Shown: positions 17,203 to 26,330, counted from the first letter of the stretch. The stretch is DNA of 64,000 nucleotides from Ruminococcus_C callidus (GCF_049562855.1 NZ_CP186925.1:1364001-1428000), one strand, 5' to 3'. The notes: generated by a model not told the origin, from the letters alone. Numbers and translations are program-made.

Positions 17203-18215
17203 GTTCCGCACCTCCTAAGGTAAGCAGCCAGCAGTTCACCGTTTTTTTTCACATCAGAGATCTGAATTACTTCTGCCGGTGTGTGCATATACCGCAGCGG
17301 TATGGATACCGTTCCGGCACAAACGCCGCCCTTTGTGACAGAAAAGCAGTCTGCATTGGTACCAGTTCTGCCGGACATCACTTCCGGTTGCCATGCGATT
17401 TTTTCTGCATCTGCTGCTGCAATTAAATCATCAGTAACTTTACGGGAAAGAGAAGGAGAAATGCCGATCATCGGACCTTTTCCCATGCTGCCGCATTTTG
17501 TGGCATCACCGTTGTGTTCCAGTGCAAATGTCACATCTACAGCGAGGGCAATATCCGGCTCAATGTCATAGGCACCGATCGTGGCACCGCGTTCGCTGGT
17601 TTCTTCCTGTGTGGAAAACAGAATGGAGCAGCTGCATGGCAGTTCTTCTCCCTGTATCAGAAACAGAGCATAGAGAATAGAAGCCATGCCGCAGCGGTCG
17701 TCCAGAGAACGGCTGCATACAAAATCGGATTGCAGCGGTACAAGCGGCATATCGAAAGAAACAGTATCTCCTGCTTCTACCAGTTGCTCCAGTTCTTCTT
17801 TGGTATATCCGGTATCAATTGCAAGTTCTGTGACAGAGAGCACATGTTCTTCGCCGTTCTGCAAGTGCGGCGGCATACAGCAAATCACACCGGCAATGTC
17901 CTGTTTTCCATGAATTACGACACGCTGTGCTGGCATGAACCGACAGTCCAACCCGCCGGCATTTCCAACACGGACAAAACCGTCCTCTGTAATCGCAGTG
18001 ACCAGAAAGCCCACCTGATCCATATGGGCATCTAACAGCACATGTGGCTTGCCGCTTTGGCGTTCGCCCAGTATGCCGATGACATTTCCCTGTCGCTGTT
18101 CAACAGTGTCACAGTACGGTGTTAGCAGTTCCTGAGCCACTGCAGCAATGCTGTTTTCACTGCCGGACACGCCGGAAGCTGCTGTCAGCTGTTCCAGCAA
18201 ATTCAACAAATCCAT
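17196..18215 (-). CDS. M42-family metallopeptidase (first of a tandem pair)
   Basis: A 339-residue homologue of the next gene, with LDAHMDQVGFLV, RSLDDRCGMAS, STQEETSERGA, LAVDVTFA and LRYMHTPAEV as metal and catalytic motifs. All ligands expected of an active M42 enzyme appear present. Such enzymes form large tetrahedral assemblies that degrade peptides. It starts directly after murD with GGAG about 10 nt upstream. The two copies differ enough that different peptide preferences are likely. Confidence 0.9.
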   Translation of the reverse strand: MDLLNLLEQLTAASGVSGSENSIAAVAQELLTPYCDTVEQRQGNVIGILGERQSGKPHVLLDAHMDQVGFLVTAITEDGFVRVGNAGGLDCRFMPAQRVVIHGKQDIAGVICCMPPHLQNGEEHVLSVTELAIDTGYTKEELEQLVEAGDTVSFDMPLVPLQSDFVCSRSLDDRCGMASILYALFLIQGEELPCSCSILFSTQEETSERGATIGAYDIEPDIALAVDVTFALEHNGDATKCGSMGKGPMIGISPSLSRKVTDDLIAAADAEKIAWQPEVMSGRTGTNADCFSVTKGGVCAGTVSIPLRYMHTPAEVIQISDVKKNGELLAAYLRRCGTC

Positions 18216-18216
18216 G

Positions 18217-19608
18217 TCAGTGCAGCTCCTTTACCAGATTTTTATAGTGGATTCCTCTTGCTTCAAAGTTCGGATAGAGGTCGAAGCTTGCACAAGCCGG
18301 CGACAGTGTAACAATATCCCCCGTCTTGGCACGCTTTCTTGCCTCCTGTACTGCTTCTTCCATGGAGCCAACATGTACCAACTCCGGAGCACCTTCCTGA
18401 TAGAACTGGCTGCCGCGGATCGCTGCTTCGATTTTATCTGCGGTTACGCCCATGAGCAATACCAGCTTCACCTGTTTGCAGACGGTATCTGCCATTGGTT
18501 CAAAAGGAATCTTCTTATCATATCCGCCCATAATGACAATCAGTTTCTGTTGGAAAGAACGCAGTCCAGCCAGTACACGTGTCGGACTGGTGGCAATGCT
18601 GTCATTGTACCACTTGACACCGTCCAGTTCGCGGACGAATTCGATACGATGTTCTACACCGCCGAAATTCTTTGCCACATACTGTATATCTTCGACAGAA
18701 ACTGTGCCCCATACGGCATTGATTGCAGCCAGGTAGTTTTCTACATTGTGCATGCCCGGAATCCGAATGTCATTCATGTGGACAACCGGTGTGTCCTTGC
18801 CGTCTTTGGTAAAGCACAGCATACCATCTTCCCGCAGATAGGTGCCGAATTCCGGTTTGGTTCTGCGGGAAAACGTAGTCAGCGTGCCGCGAACCATTGA
18901 TGCCAGATGCATAGTGGGTTCGTTGTCCAGATTCAGAATGGTTCTAGAGAATGCATCCTGATGTGCAATCAGATTGGTTTTGGCATAGATATATTCTTCC
19001 ATCGTACCGTGTACGTCCAGATGATTCGGAGCGATATTGGTAATGACTGCAACATCCGGCGACTGCCGCATGGACAGCAGCTGAAAGCTGGAAAGTTCTA
19101 CGACAGCCACATCATCTTCGCGGATTTCTTCAATAATCGGCAGCAGAGCACGACCAATATTGCCTCCCTTGTGTACACGAAAGCCAGCATGGGACAGGAA
19201 CTCTGAGATCAGTGTGGTGGTTGTAGTCTTGCCGTCTGAACCGGTCACGGCATAGATCTTGCACGGACAGAGAGAGAAGAATACTTCCATTTCGGAGGTG
19301 ATAACAACGCCCTTTTTGCGTGCTTCCTGCAATTTTTCGTTGTGATAGTACATGCCTGGTGAACGGAAAACTACATCATAATCAGTCAGGGAATCCAGAT
19401 AGCTGTCCCCCAGACAGAATTTGACTCCGAGAGATTCAAATTCTGTGTAGACTTTTCCCAGCTGTTCCGGATTCTTGCGGTCCAGCAGAGTAACATCAAT
19501 GCCCTTTTTGCGAAACAGGCGGATAATATCTCCATTTGTAACACCGGTTCCGATAAATGCCACGCGGCTGTTCTGCATGGTTTCAAAAAAACGTGCAACG
19601 TTATGCAT
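18217..19608 (-). CDS. murD: UDP-N-acetylmuramoylalanine--D-glutamate ligase MurD
   Basis: A 463-residue Mur ligase that adds D-Glu to UDP-MurNAc-L-Ala in the cytoplasm. It shows the ATP loop VTGSDGKTTTTTLI, the MurD-type Rossmann start (AFIGTGVTNGDIIRLFRKKG), NIAPNHLDVHGTMEEY, and C-terminal WYNDSIATSPTRVLAGL with GGYDKKIPF. The ATG at 19608 follows AGGAGGAAAGCAATT; a longer open frame upstream has no ribosome site. It heads the cluster with two M42 peptidases, a GNAT protein and a YnbB-like enzyme. Confidence 0.95.
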   Translation of the reverse strand: MHNVARFFETMQNSRVAFIGTGVTNGDIIRLFRKKGIDVTLLDRKNPEQLGKVYTEFESLGVKFCLGDSYLDSLTDYDVVFRSPGMYYHNEKLQEARKKGVVITSEMEVFFSLCPCKIYAVTGSDGKTTTTTLISEFLSHAGFRVHKGGNIGRALLPIIEEIREDDVAVVELSSFQLLSMRQSPDVAVITNIAPNHLDVHGTMEEYIYAKTNLIAHQDAFSRTILNLDNEPTMHLASMVRGTLTTFSRRTKPEFGTYLREDGMLCFTKDGKDTPVVHMNDIRIPGMHNVENYLAAINAVWGTVSVEDIQYVAKNFGGVEHRIEFVRELDGVKWYNDSIATSPTRVLAGLRSFQQKLIVIMGGYDKKIPFEPMADTVCKQVKLVLLMGVTADKIEAAIRGSQFYQEGAPELVHVGSMEEAVQEARKRAKTGDIVTLSPACASFDLYPNFEARGIHYKNLVKELH

Positions 19609-19637
19609 AATTGCTTTCCTCCTAGCTTGTGACAGAA

Positions 19638-19671
19638 CAGCAGGCACGATCAAATGGATACGTGCCTGCTG
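19638..19671 (-). terminator. Hairpin between cyclophilin gene and murD
   Basis: Perfect 11-bp stem CAGCAGGCACG / CGTGCCTGCTG with a 12-nt loop. On the minus strand it is followed by TTCTGT rather than a clean T-run, so it may be a weak terminator or an attenuator before murD. Confidence 0.5.
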
Positions 19672-19701
19672 CAAATCATTCTTTTGAACAATAAAAATGA
19701 C

Positions 19702-20334
19702 TTATTCGTTCAGAAAATCATTCATGGTGATTTCTACGCGGGGATTGCCGTCAGAATCGTCGTCAATCATTTTTACCTTTTCCATAACAATGTCCTGATT
19801 CGGTGAGGACTGTGCACCGTCTGAACCCAGAGAACGCTCTACCTTCAGGAAAGAATCTACTACGTCCATACCTTCGGTAACTTTTCCGAATGCAGCATAT
19901 TGTCCGTCCAGAAATGTGTCATCATCAGAATAGCAGATGAAGAACTGGCTGGAAGCACTGTCCGGATCGTTGGATCTTGCCATGGAAACTACACCACGGG
20001 TATGAGAAAGATTGTTTTCTACGCCGTTTTGAGAGAATTCGCCCTTGATCGTTTCAGAGCTGCCGCCGGTACCGTCACCGCTCGGATCGCCGCCCTGTGC
20101 CATAAAACCATCTACTACACGGTGGAACTTCAGACCGTCATAAAAGCCGTCCTTGACCAGCTTTTCAAAGTTTTCACAAGTGATCGGTGCTTCGTCCGGA
20201 TACAGTGTGATGACAAAAGAACTGCCGTCTGCTGTAGAAGAATCCGACTTGGACGAACCGCAGGCTCCGAGGGTTCCCATCATCATAACAGCACTGATGC
20301 CCAGTGCCAGAAATTTTAAACTACGTTTTTTCAT
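19702..20334 (-). CDS. Lipoprotein cyclophilin-type peptidyl-prolyl isomerase
   Basis: A 210-residue protein with a signal peptide and lipobox ending LGAC (Cys about residue 26), a Ser/Asp spacer, then a cyclophilin domain: FHRVVDGFMAQGGDPSGDGTGG, GVVSMARSNDPDSASSQFFICY and FGKVTEGMDVVD. It should catalyse proline isomerisation of secreted proteins at the outer face of the membrane. The ATG at 20334 follows AAAGGC; the upstream extension has no signal sequence. Promoter at 20479-20507. Confidence 0.93.
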   Translation of the reverse strand: MKKRSLKFLALGISAVMMMGTLGACGSSKSDSSTADGSSFVITLYPDEAPITCENFEKLVKDGFYDGLKFHRVVDGFMAQGGDPSGDGTGGSSETIKGEFSQNGVENNLSHTRGVVSMARSNDPDSASSQFFICYSDDDTFLDGQYAAFGKVTEGMDVVDSFLKVERSLGSDGAQSSPNQDIVMEKVKMIDDDSDGNPRVEITMNDFLNE

Positions 20335-20478
20335 ATTGCATTGCCTTTCTGTGAGAACTCGGCAATTTGCCGATTCTGCTGATTTTTTCGGCATTCCCTT
20401 TTCGGAGTGCCAGCAGAGTTTGCCTTGTATCTTTCAGAGCGAACTGGAAGGTAAAATAAACTCCTACGGATAAATGAT

Positions 20479-20507
20479 ATTATAGCATGTTTTCTTTGGA
20501 ATTGCAA
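20479..20507 (-). promoter_or_regulatory. Sigma-A-type promoter of the cyclophilin gene
   Basis: Minus strand -35 TTGCAA (20502-20507), 17-bp spacer, -10 TATAAT (20479-20484). Confidence 0.75.
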
Positions 20508-20521
20508 GACTTTTTTGTTAT

Positions 20522-20640
20522 GGAAACACTGCATAAAGCTTGTGCGTAAGATGTGTAGTCAGATTTTTCGGCGGATTGTACAGAAATTCTGCAAGCAGAT
20601 TGCGTGCAAAGCCGTCAGGCGGGCTTTATGCAGTGCTTCC
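20522..20640. mobile_element. MITE family B, copy 1 (119 bp)
   Basis: Imperfect palindrome with ends GGAAACACTGCATAAAGC and GCTTTATGCAGTGCTTCC, flanked by the 4-bp direct repeat TTAT (20518-20521 and 20641-20644). The right duplication supplies the coaBC stop codon (TAA on the minus strand), so the element inserted exactly at the end of coaBC. Confidence 0.85.
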
Positions 20641-21834
20641 TTATGATAACGTCTTTGCAATGACATCTAAAATTGCGTGTCCCACAGCTTCCTTGGATTG
20701 CAGCGGCAATTCTTGTTCTTTTTGAGCCTGTATCAGTGTTACTACGTTGGTATCGGTTCCAAAGCCGGCACCAGCAACTTTTAGATTGTTGGCACAGATC
20801 ATATCCAAGTGTTTTTGCTTCAGTTTGGCTCTGGAATTTTCCAGCATGTGCTGGGTTTCCATAGAGAAGCCGCAGAGAAACTGTCCTGCTGGCTTATGTT
20901 CGCCCAGATATGCCAGAATGTCCTTGGTACGGGAAAGCGGTAAGACTGCATCTCCTGCCTGTTTTTTCTGTTTTTCCGCAGAAACTGTTGCCGGACGGTA
21001 GTCTGCCACAGCAGCCGCCATAATAATGGCATTCTGTTCCGCAGCCCGTTTGGTCACTTCCTGATACATTTCCTCTGCAGAGGTCACAGCAACAGTTTGT
21101 ACAAAAGGCGGCGGTGTGATTGCCGTAGGACCAGTTACCAGTGTCACATCTGCTCCGCGGAGCATGGCACATCGTGCCAGTGCATATCCCATTTTACCGG
21201 TGGAATGGTTTGTCAGGTAACGCACCGGATCTACAGCTTCTTGTGTTGGCCCCGCAGTGACCAGTATCTTTTTGCCCTGCAAGTCTTTTTTGCAGGCGAT
21301 TTCCCGCAGAATCCAATCCAGAAGCATTTCCGGTTCCGGCATTTTTCCCGCTCCCACGTCATGGCACGCCAGCATTCCCACAGCCGGTGCAATGATTTTG
21401 TAACCGAATCGTTCCAGCTTTTGCAGGTTGTCCTGCACAATGGGATTCTCGTACATGTGAGTATTCATGGCAGGCGAAATCAACACCGGTGCGGTGCTTG
21501 CCATAACAGTTGTGGTCAACATGTCATCAGCGATTCCGTTGGCGATTTTTCCGATCACGTTGGCGGAAGCCGGTGCAATCAGCATGACATCTGCTTTTTT
21601 TGCCAAACTGACATGTGCCACATCAAACTGAAAGTTTCGGTCAAAGGTATCGATCAGACATTTGTTTCCGGTCAGTGTTTCAAAAGTGATCGGCGTAATA
21701 AAATTTGTTGCGTTCTGTGTCATCAGCACATGCACATCAGCATGCAGCTTTACCAGTTTGCTGGCAAGAGAAGCGATCTTATAAGCCGCAATGCTTCCGG
21801 TTACGCCGAGAACGACTGTTTTTCCCTGCAGCAT
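20641..21834 (-). CDS. coaBC: Bifunctional phosphopantothenoylcysteine decarboxylase/ligase CoaBC
   Basis: A 397-residue fusion enzyme for two steps of coenzyme A synthesis: joining Cys to 4'-phosphopantothenate and FMN-dependent decarboxylation. The N-terminal CoaC half has GSIAAYKI, the His of FDVAHVSLA and PAMNTHMYENP; the CoaB half begins near KKILVTAGPTQEAVDPVRYLTN and has AVADYRP and KTKDILAYL-like LSRTKDILAYL. It follows panD by 12 bp. Its stop codon lies in the target duplication of a MITE. Confidence 0.95.
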   Translation of the reverse strand: MLQGKTVVLGVTGSIAAYKIASLASKLVKLHADVHVLMTQNATNFITPITFETLTGNKCLIDTFDRNFQFDVAHVSLAKKADVMLIAPASANVIGKIANGIADDMLTTTVMASTAPVLISPAMNTHMYENPIVQDNLQKLERFGYKIIAPAVGMLACHDVGAGKMPEPEMLLDWILREIACKKDLQGKKILVTAGPTQEAVDPVRYLTNHSTGKMGYALARCAMLRGADVTLVTGPTAITPPPFVQTVAVTSAEEMYQEVTKRAAEQNAIIMAAAVADYRPATVSAEKQKKQAGDAVLPLSRTKDILAYLGEHKPAGQFLCGFSMETQHMLENSRAKLKQKHLDMICANNLKVAGAGFGTDTNVVTLIQAQKEQELPLQSKEAVGHAILDVIAKTLS

Positions 21835-21846
21835 GTTCTCACCGCC

Positions 21847-22230
21847 TTATGCCAGTTCGCCGTGTTTTTCATAGTGGGAGATTTTTGCCACGGCGTTGTG
21901 CTCGTCCACCAGAACAACTTTCGGCTGCATGGTTTTGGCTTCTTCCGGTGTTACCTGAGCATAGGACATCAAAATCACCTTATCGCCGGTCTGTGCCTGC
22001 CGTGCAGCAGCACCGTTCAGGCAGATCACACCGCTGCCCCGTTCACCGGCAATGGTATATGTCAAAAAGCGGTTGCCATTTGCGATGTTGACCACCTGTA
22101 CCGCTTCATATTCCAGAATGCCGGCAGCGTCCAGTAAATCTGCATCCACAGTGATGCTGCCCACATAATTCAGTTCTGCCTGTGTTACAGTAGCACGGTG
22201 AATCTTGCCTTTCAGCATGGTGATATTCAT
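21847..22230 (-). CDS. panD: Aspartate 1-decarboxylase PanD
   Basis: A 127-residue pyruvoyl enzyme making beta-alanine from aspartate. The self-cleavage site is the Gly-Ser in LNYVGSITVDADL, which yields the pyruvoyl group at Ser. Further family motifs are KIHRATVTQAEL and GERGSGVICLNGAAA. The start overlaps the panC stop by 4 bp. It supplies beta-alanine to PanC encoded next to it. Confidence 0.96.
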   Translation of the reverse strand: MNITMLKGKIHRATVTQAELNYVGSITVDADLLDAAGILEYEAVQVVNIANGNRFLTYTIAGERGSGVICLNGAAARQAQTGDKVILMSYAQVTPEEAKTMQPKVVLVDEHNAVAKISHYEKHGELA

Positions 22231-23087
22231 TCAGCGGTACCTCCTGCCTGCATCATGAAGTTGTCGATCAGACGTGTCTTTCCGATATAAACCGCAATTG
22301 CTGCCAGAAACGGTCTGTCCAGCTTCGGAATCTGCTGCATAGTCATCAGGTCAACAACTTTTACATAATCGATTTTTGCCAGCGGCTCGGCTTCGATGAT
22401 CTTGGTCATTGCCTGTACCAGCTTTGCTGCATCAGTTTCTCCGGCTTCTGCCAGCTGCTTTCCGGCAAAAATGCTCTTGCTTAACACCAGTGCGGCTTTG
22501 CGTTCCGCAGGACTAAGGTAAGTGTTTCTGGAACTCTTTGCCAGGCCATCACTTTCCCGCACAATAGGGCAGCCGACGATTTCTACGTTCATATTCAAAT
22601 CCAGCACCATACGGCGGATAACCGCCAACTGCTGGGCATCTTTTTCGCCGAAATAGGCTTTGTCCGGCTGGACGATATGCAGCAGCTTGGACACAACGGT
22701 GCAGACACCGCGGAAGTGTACCGGACGGCTCAAGCCACAGAGCTCTTTGGTGAGAACGTTCATATCCACAAAGCTGCAAAATCCCTTGGGATACATTTCT
22801 TCCGGTGTAGGGTGGAAGATCAGTGCGGCACCAGTACTCTCGCAGAGTGCAGCATCGTGTTCCAGATCCCGCGGATAGCTTTCCAGATCTTCGTTGGGTC
22901 CGAACTGGGTCGGATTGACAAAGATGCTGACCACAACACGGTCATTCTGTGCACAGGCTTTCGCAATCAGGCTCTGATGCCCTTCGTGCAGGTAACCCAT
23001 GGTAGGAACCAATCCGACGGTCAGTCCCTCTTTTCGCCAAGCCTTGACTTGTTCCCGTACTTCTGCAACTGTTTCTACGATTTTCAT
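22227..23087 (-). CDS. panC: Pantothenate synthetase PanC
   Basis: A 286-residue ATP-dependent ligase joining pantoate and beta-alanine. It shows VPTMGYLHEGHQSLI with the HxGH nucleotide site, FVNPTQFGPNEDLESYPRD, the catalytic region KAYFGEKDAQQL and RESDGLAKSSRN. Overlaps panB by 4 bp upstream and panD by 4 bp downstream, indicating tight translational coupling. Confidence 0.96.
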   Translation of the reverse strand: MKIVETVAEVREQVKAWRKEGLTVGLVPTMGYLHEGHQSLIAKACAQNDRVVVSIFVNPTQFGPNEDLESYPRDLEHDAALCESTGAALIFHPTPEEMYPKGFCSFVDMNVLTKELCGLSRPVHFRGVCTVVSKLLHIVQPDKAYFGEKDAQQLAVIRRMVLDLNMNVEIVGCPIVRESDGLAKSSRNTYLSPAERKAALVLSKSIFAGKQLAEAGETDAAKLVQAMTKIIEAEPLAKIDYVKVVDLMTMQQIPKLDRPFLAAIAVYIGKTRLIDNFMMQAGGTAE

Positions 23088-23926
23088 GCTTGTGCCTCCT
23101 GTTCCAGCTGTGCCATTACTTCGTTAGAAATGGCAAACGAATGTTCTTCTGTGGGAAAATTCCCCTCTTGTATTTCACTGCGGTACGACGCGAATGCTTC
23201 CTGCATCACTTTTCCGACTTCGGCAAATTTCCGGACAAACTTCGGACGGTAGTCCGAGAACATGCCCAGCATGTCCTGATATACCAGTACCTGTCCGTCG
23301 CAGCCTGCTCCGGCACCAATGCCAATTGTGGGAATATGCAGTGTCTTGGTGACCAATGCAGCCAGCTTTGCCGGCACACACTCCATGACTAATGCAAAGG
23401 CTCCGGCTTCCTCTACCGCTTTGGCATCTTCCAGCAGCTGCCTTGCTGCATCAGCAGTTTTGCCCTGTACTTTGAATCCGCCCAGCGTGTTGACAGACTG
23501 TGGCGTCATCCCCAGATGTGCTACTACCGGAATGGAAGCGTTGACAATGGCACGAATCTGTTCACATACCAGCTTGCCGCCCTCCAGCTTCACAGCACCG
23601 GCTCTGCCCTCTTTCATCAGCCTGCCAGCGTTGACAACTGCGTCATAAACAGAGGTCTGATAGGACAAAAACGGCATGTCTGCTACAACCATAGCATTCT
23701 GTACACCTCTGGAAACCGCAGCGGTATGGTGGATCATGTCTTCCATAGTCACAGAAATGGTGTCGGAATAGCCGAGGATTACATTCCCCAGCGAGTCGCC
23801 GACTAACAGCATATCCATGCCGGCTTCGTCCATCAGCTTCGCGGTGGTGTAGTCATAACAGGTGAGCATCGCAATTTTTTCTCCCCGTTCTTTCATCGCC
23901 TGAAGCGTCTGTACCGTTTGTTTCAT
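23084..23926 (-). CDS. panB: 3-methyl-2-oxobutanoate hydroxymethyltransferase PanB
   Basis: A 280-residue enzyme that makes ketopantoate with methylenetetrahydrofolate. Family motifs include MLTCYDYTTAKLMDEAG, VGDSLGNVILGYSDT, VKLEGG, HLGMTPQSVN and IGIGAGAGCDGQVLVYQDMLG. The ATG has GGAGG 9 nt upstream. It is first in the panB-panC-panD-coaBC operon, with a promoter at 23988-24016. No panE is visible, so ketopantoate reduction is done elsewhere (for example by IlvC). Confidence 0.96.
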   Translation of the reverse strand: MKQTVQTLQAMKERGEKIAMLTCYDYTTAKLMDEAGMDMLLVGDSLGNVILGYSDTISVTMEDMIHHTAAVSRGVQNAMVVADMPFLSYQTSVYDAVVNAGRLMKEGRAGAVKLEGGKLVCEQIRAIVNASIPVVAHLGMTPQSVNTLGGFKVQGKTADAARQLLEDAKAVEEAGAFALVMECVPAKLAALVTKTLHIPTIGIGAGAGCDGQVLVYQDMLGMFSDYRPKFVRKFAEVGKVMQEAFASYRSEIQEGNFPTEEHSFAISNEVMAQLEQEAQA

Positions 23927-23987
23927 AAATCAATTCCTCCAAACAGAGAATAGTACAATTTCCCATGGGGAATACTGTCCAGTATCT

Positions 23988-24016
23988 ATCATAGCAGAAA
24001 GATGTGAAAATGTCAA
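23988..24016 (-). promoter_or_regulatory. Sigma-A-type promoter of the pan/coa operon
   Basis: Minus strand -35 TTGACA (24011-24016), 17-bp spacer, -10 TATGAT (23988-23993). Confidence 0.8.
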
Positions 24017-24120
24017 GGCGGAAAGAACGATTTTCCGATTCTGGATTCCTGAAAAAGTGACAGCTTTTCTGGTGAAAACCCTACTCATTTTTGAGAAATA
24101 TGCTGAAAATTCGCAAAGCA

Positions 24121-24149
24121 TTGACAACGCAATTTTGTTCTCGTATAAT
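24121..24149 (+). promoter_or_regulatory. Full-consensus sigma-A promoter of the cell-wall-binding peptidase gene
   Basis: -35 TTGACA (24121-24126), 17-bp spacer, -10 TATAAT (24144-24149); both hexamers are perfect. The gene starts at 24199. Confidence 0.85.
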
Positions 24150-24198
24150 AGTAGTTAGAAACATTTACATGCAACATGGACAGCGAAAGGATACACTC

Positions 24199-26121
24199 AT
24201 GCATCACATGCAAAAAATATGGATTGGGACAGGAACTGTTGCCGCGGCGATTCTGGGATTGTCGCTTCTGACAACTCCTGCGTATGCAGATGAAACAATA
24301 GAAACGATCCCGCCGGTTGCCACCGCAACAACACAGTCGGAGCAGTTGACTACAGGCTGGGTGCATCAGGCGGACGGTTCTATTATTTACTATGATACCG
24401 ATGGCAATAAGCTGACTGGCACACAGGAAATTGACGGAAAATATTACGTGTTTTCGGAAAGTGGTGTACTGCTTACCGGCTGGCAGACTGTCAATGGGAA
24501 TCGATACTACTATGACAAAGAAACTGGGGAATCACAGTTCGGCTGGCTGGACTGGAACGGCAGCCGGTACTACATTCAAGAAGACACTGGTAAACAAACC
24601 GGTTGGCTGGTTTTGGAGAATAACAACATTTCCCGCCGGTATTTCTTCAATGCAGACGGTGTTTTGCAGACCGGTTTCTTTCGTGCGGAAGAAGGCAGCC
24701 CGATCTACTACGCCGAAGCAGATGGTGCAGTGCTGAAAGGCGGGATCCATGAGATCGACGGTGCTCCCTACTGGTTCTATGAAGACGGAGCGTTGCACAC
24801 TGGCTGGCAGACAGTTGACGGTAAGCGGTATTTTTACGATCCGGAAACCGGTGCGATCACGTTCGGCTGGATCAACTGGAACAACCGGAATTATTATATT
24901 TCCGAAGAAAAGGGAAAATATACTGGTCTGGAGCAGGTAGACGGAGAATATTATCCGTTCTCGGAAGAAAACGGTGCTATTCAAGAGGGCATGCAGAAGA
25001 TGCCGGATGGCACGACTCGCTATTATTACAATAACGGTGCATTCCACAGAGGCTGGTTCTATCAGAACAACCAGACATATTATTTTGACGAAAAAAATGG
25101 TTCTATGGTCACTGGTTGGCAAAGCATTAGTGGTGCCACCTATTATTTTCAGGAAGACGGTGCTGCAAAGACTGGCTGGCTGAAAGAAAATGGCAAGCTG
25201 TACTATTTCGGAGCAGATGCCCAGCTTTGCACTGGCTGGCAGACAATTGACGGCAAACGATATTGTTTCCGGACAGACGGTTCTGCGGTCATCGGCTGGC
25301 AAAAAGCTGCCAATGGTTTCAGCTATTATTTTCAGGCAGACGGTTCCATGGCAATCGGCTGGCTGGACATTGATAAGAACAGATATTATTTTCAGAAAGA
25401 TGGCATTCCGGCTCATGGTGTCACGGTGATTGACGGAAAGTCTTACCTTTTTGCGGACGATACCGGCATTCTGCAATGCAGTAAAACAGTAAATGGTATT
25501 ACCACTGATAGCAACGGCGTTATCACAAAGCGGCAGTTGTCAGTAAAATATATCAGCCAGAGTGGATTCCCTACCGGCTGTGAAAGTGCCAGTGCTGTCA
25601 TGCTGTTGCAAAACGCCGGCTACAACGTCAGCGTTGCCGATTTTGTGGATAAGTATCTGGATAAGGGCGGCTTTACATGGAAAAACGGTATACAGTACGG
25701 ACCAGACCCCAACAGCAAGTTTGTGGGAGATCCGCGTTCTTCCAGCGGGTTTGGCTGCTATGCTCCGGTGCTTACAAAAGCCATGAACAAGATTCTTGGA
25801 AACGGCAAGACTGCAAAGAATCTGACTGGTACTGCTTTCACGTCCCTGCTGACGGATTATATTGACAATGGTATTCCAGTGGCGGTTTGGGCTTCAATTA
25901 ACATGGTAAATGTGGACAACGGCAGACAGTGGGTCATTCCGGAAACGGGTCAATTGTTCACTTGGAAACGGCATGAGCATTGTCTGGTGCTGGTAGGCTA
26001 TGATGCGGAATATTACTACATGAATGATCCGTACCAGAGCAAGGGACTGGTTGCCTATAAACGCAGCGTGGTGGAAGCACGATATGCACAAATGGGCTAT
26101 CAGGCAGTTGTCATTCTATAA
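24199..26121 (+). CDS. Secreted C39-like peptidase with many cell-wall-binding repeats
   Basis: A 640-residue exported protein. The signal peptide ends near AYA (about residue 31). About 18 glucan/choline-binding-type repeats of roughly 20 residues follow (GWQTVNGNRYYYDKETG and relatives, rich in Gly, Trp, Tyr), residues 45-460. The C-terminal 180 residues are a peptidase C39-like domain: the putative Cys is in FPTGCESASAVML and the His in KRHEHCLVLVGYD, followed by Asn/Asp in YYMNDPY. It is probably held on the wall or on exopolysaccharide and processes a peptide or wall substrate. The ATG at 24199 follows GAAAGG; the longer frame upstream lacks a signal. Confidence 0.9.
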   Translation: MHHMQKIWIGTGTVAAAILGLSLLTTPAYADETIETIPPVATATTQSEQLTTGWVHQADGSIIYYDTDGNKLTGTQEIDGKYYVFSESGVLLTGWQTVNGNRYYYDKETGESQFGWLDWNGSRYYIQEDTGKQTGWLVLENNNISRRYFFNADGVLQTGFFRAEEGSPIYYAEADGAVLKGGIHEIDGAPYWFYEDGALHTGWQTVDGKRYFYDPETGAITFGWINWNNRNYYISEEKGKYTGLEQVDGEYYPFSEENGAIQEGMQKMPDGTTRYYYNNGAFHRGWFYQNNQTYYFDEKNGSMVTGWQSISGATYYFQEDGAAKTGWLKENGKLYYFGADAQLCTGWQTIDGKRYCFRTDGSAVIGWQKAANGFSYYFQADGSMAIGWLDIDKNRYYFQKDGIPAHGVTVIDGKSYLFADDTGILQCSKTVNGITTDSNGVITKRQLSVKYISQSGFPTGCESASAVMLLQNAGYNVSVADFVDKYLDKGGFTWKNGIQYGPDPNSKFVGDPRSSSGFGCYAPVLTKAMNKILGNGKTAKNLTGTAFTSLLTDYIDNGIPVAVWASINMVNVDNGRQWVIPETGQLFTWKRHEHCLVLVGYDAEYYYMNDPYQSKGLVAYKRSVVEARYAQMGYQAVVIL

Positions 26122-26141
26122 TCATGAACCACAGCACATAA

Positions 26142-26313
26142 GGCAATACCGCACAAAGAGCGTCTGGCGACTTTGTACGCCATCTGCTTGCAAATTTCTC
26201 GTCATATTTCACAAAAATGCTCGTGAATACATCAAGTATTCACTCCGCTTTTTGTTTCATCTGACGAAAAATTTGACGACGCATCTGTCGCACAATCTTT
26301 GTGCGGTATTGCC
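26142..26313. mobile_element. MITE family A, copy 1 (172 bp)
   Basis: Ends GGCAATACCGCACAAAG and CTTTGTGCGGTATTGCC, flanked by the 4-bp direct repeat ATAA (26138-26141, 26314-26317). Inside there are further inverted repeats (GACGAAAAATTTGAC region). It lies between the peptidase gene and the histidine phosphatase gene, 17 bp before the phosphatase start. Confidence 0.88.
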
Positions 26314-26330
26314 ATAAAAGGAGGTTTCTG

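Noticed and set aside
24352..25560. Regular repeats that could be read as a repeat array or CRISPR-like
   Set aside because: They are in-frame coding repeats of a cell-wall-binding domain, about 60 bp long and diverged, without identical units or spacers.
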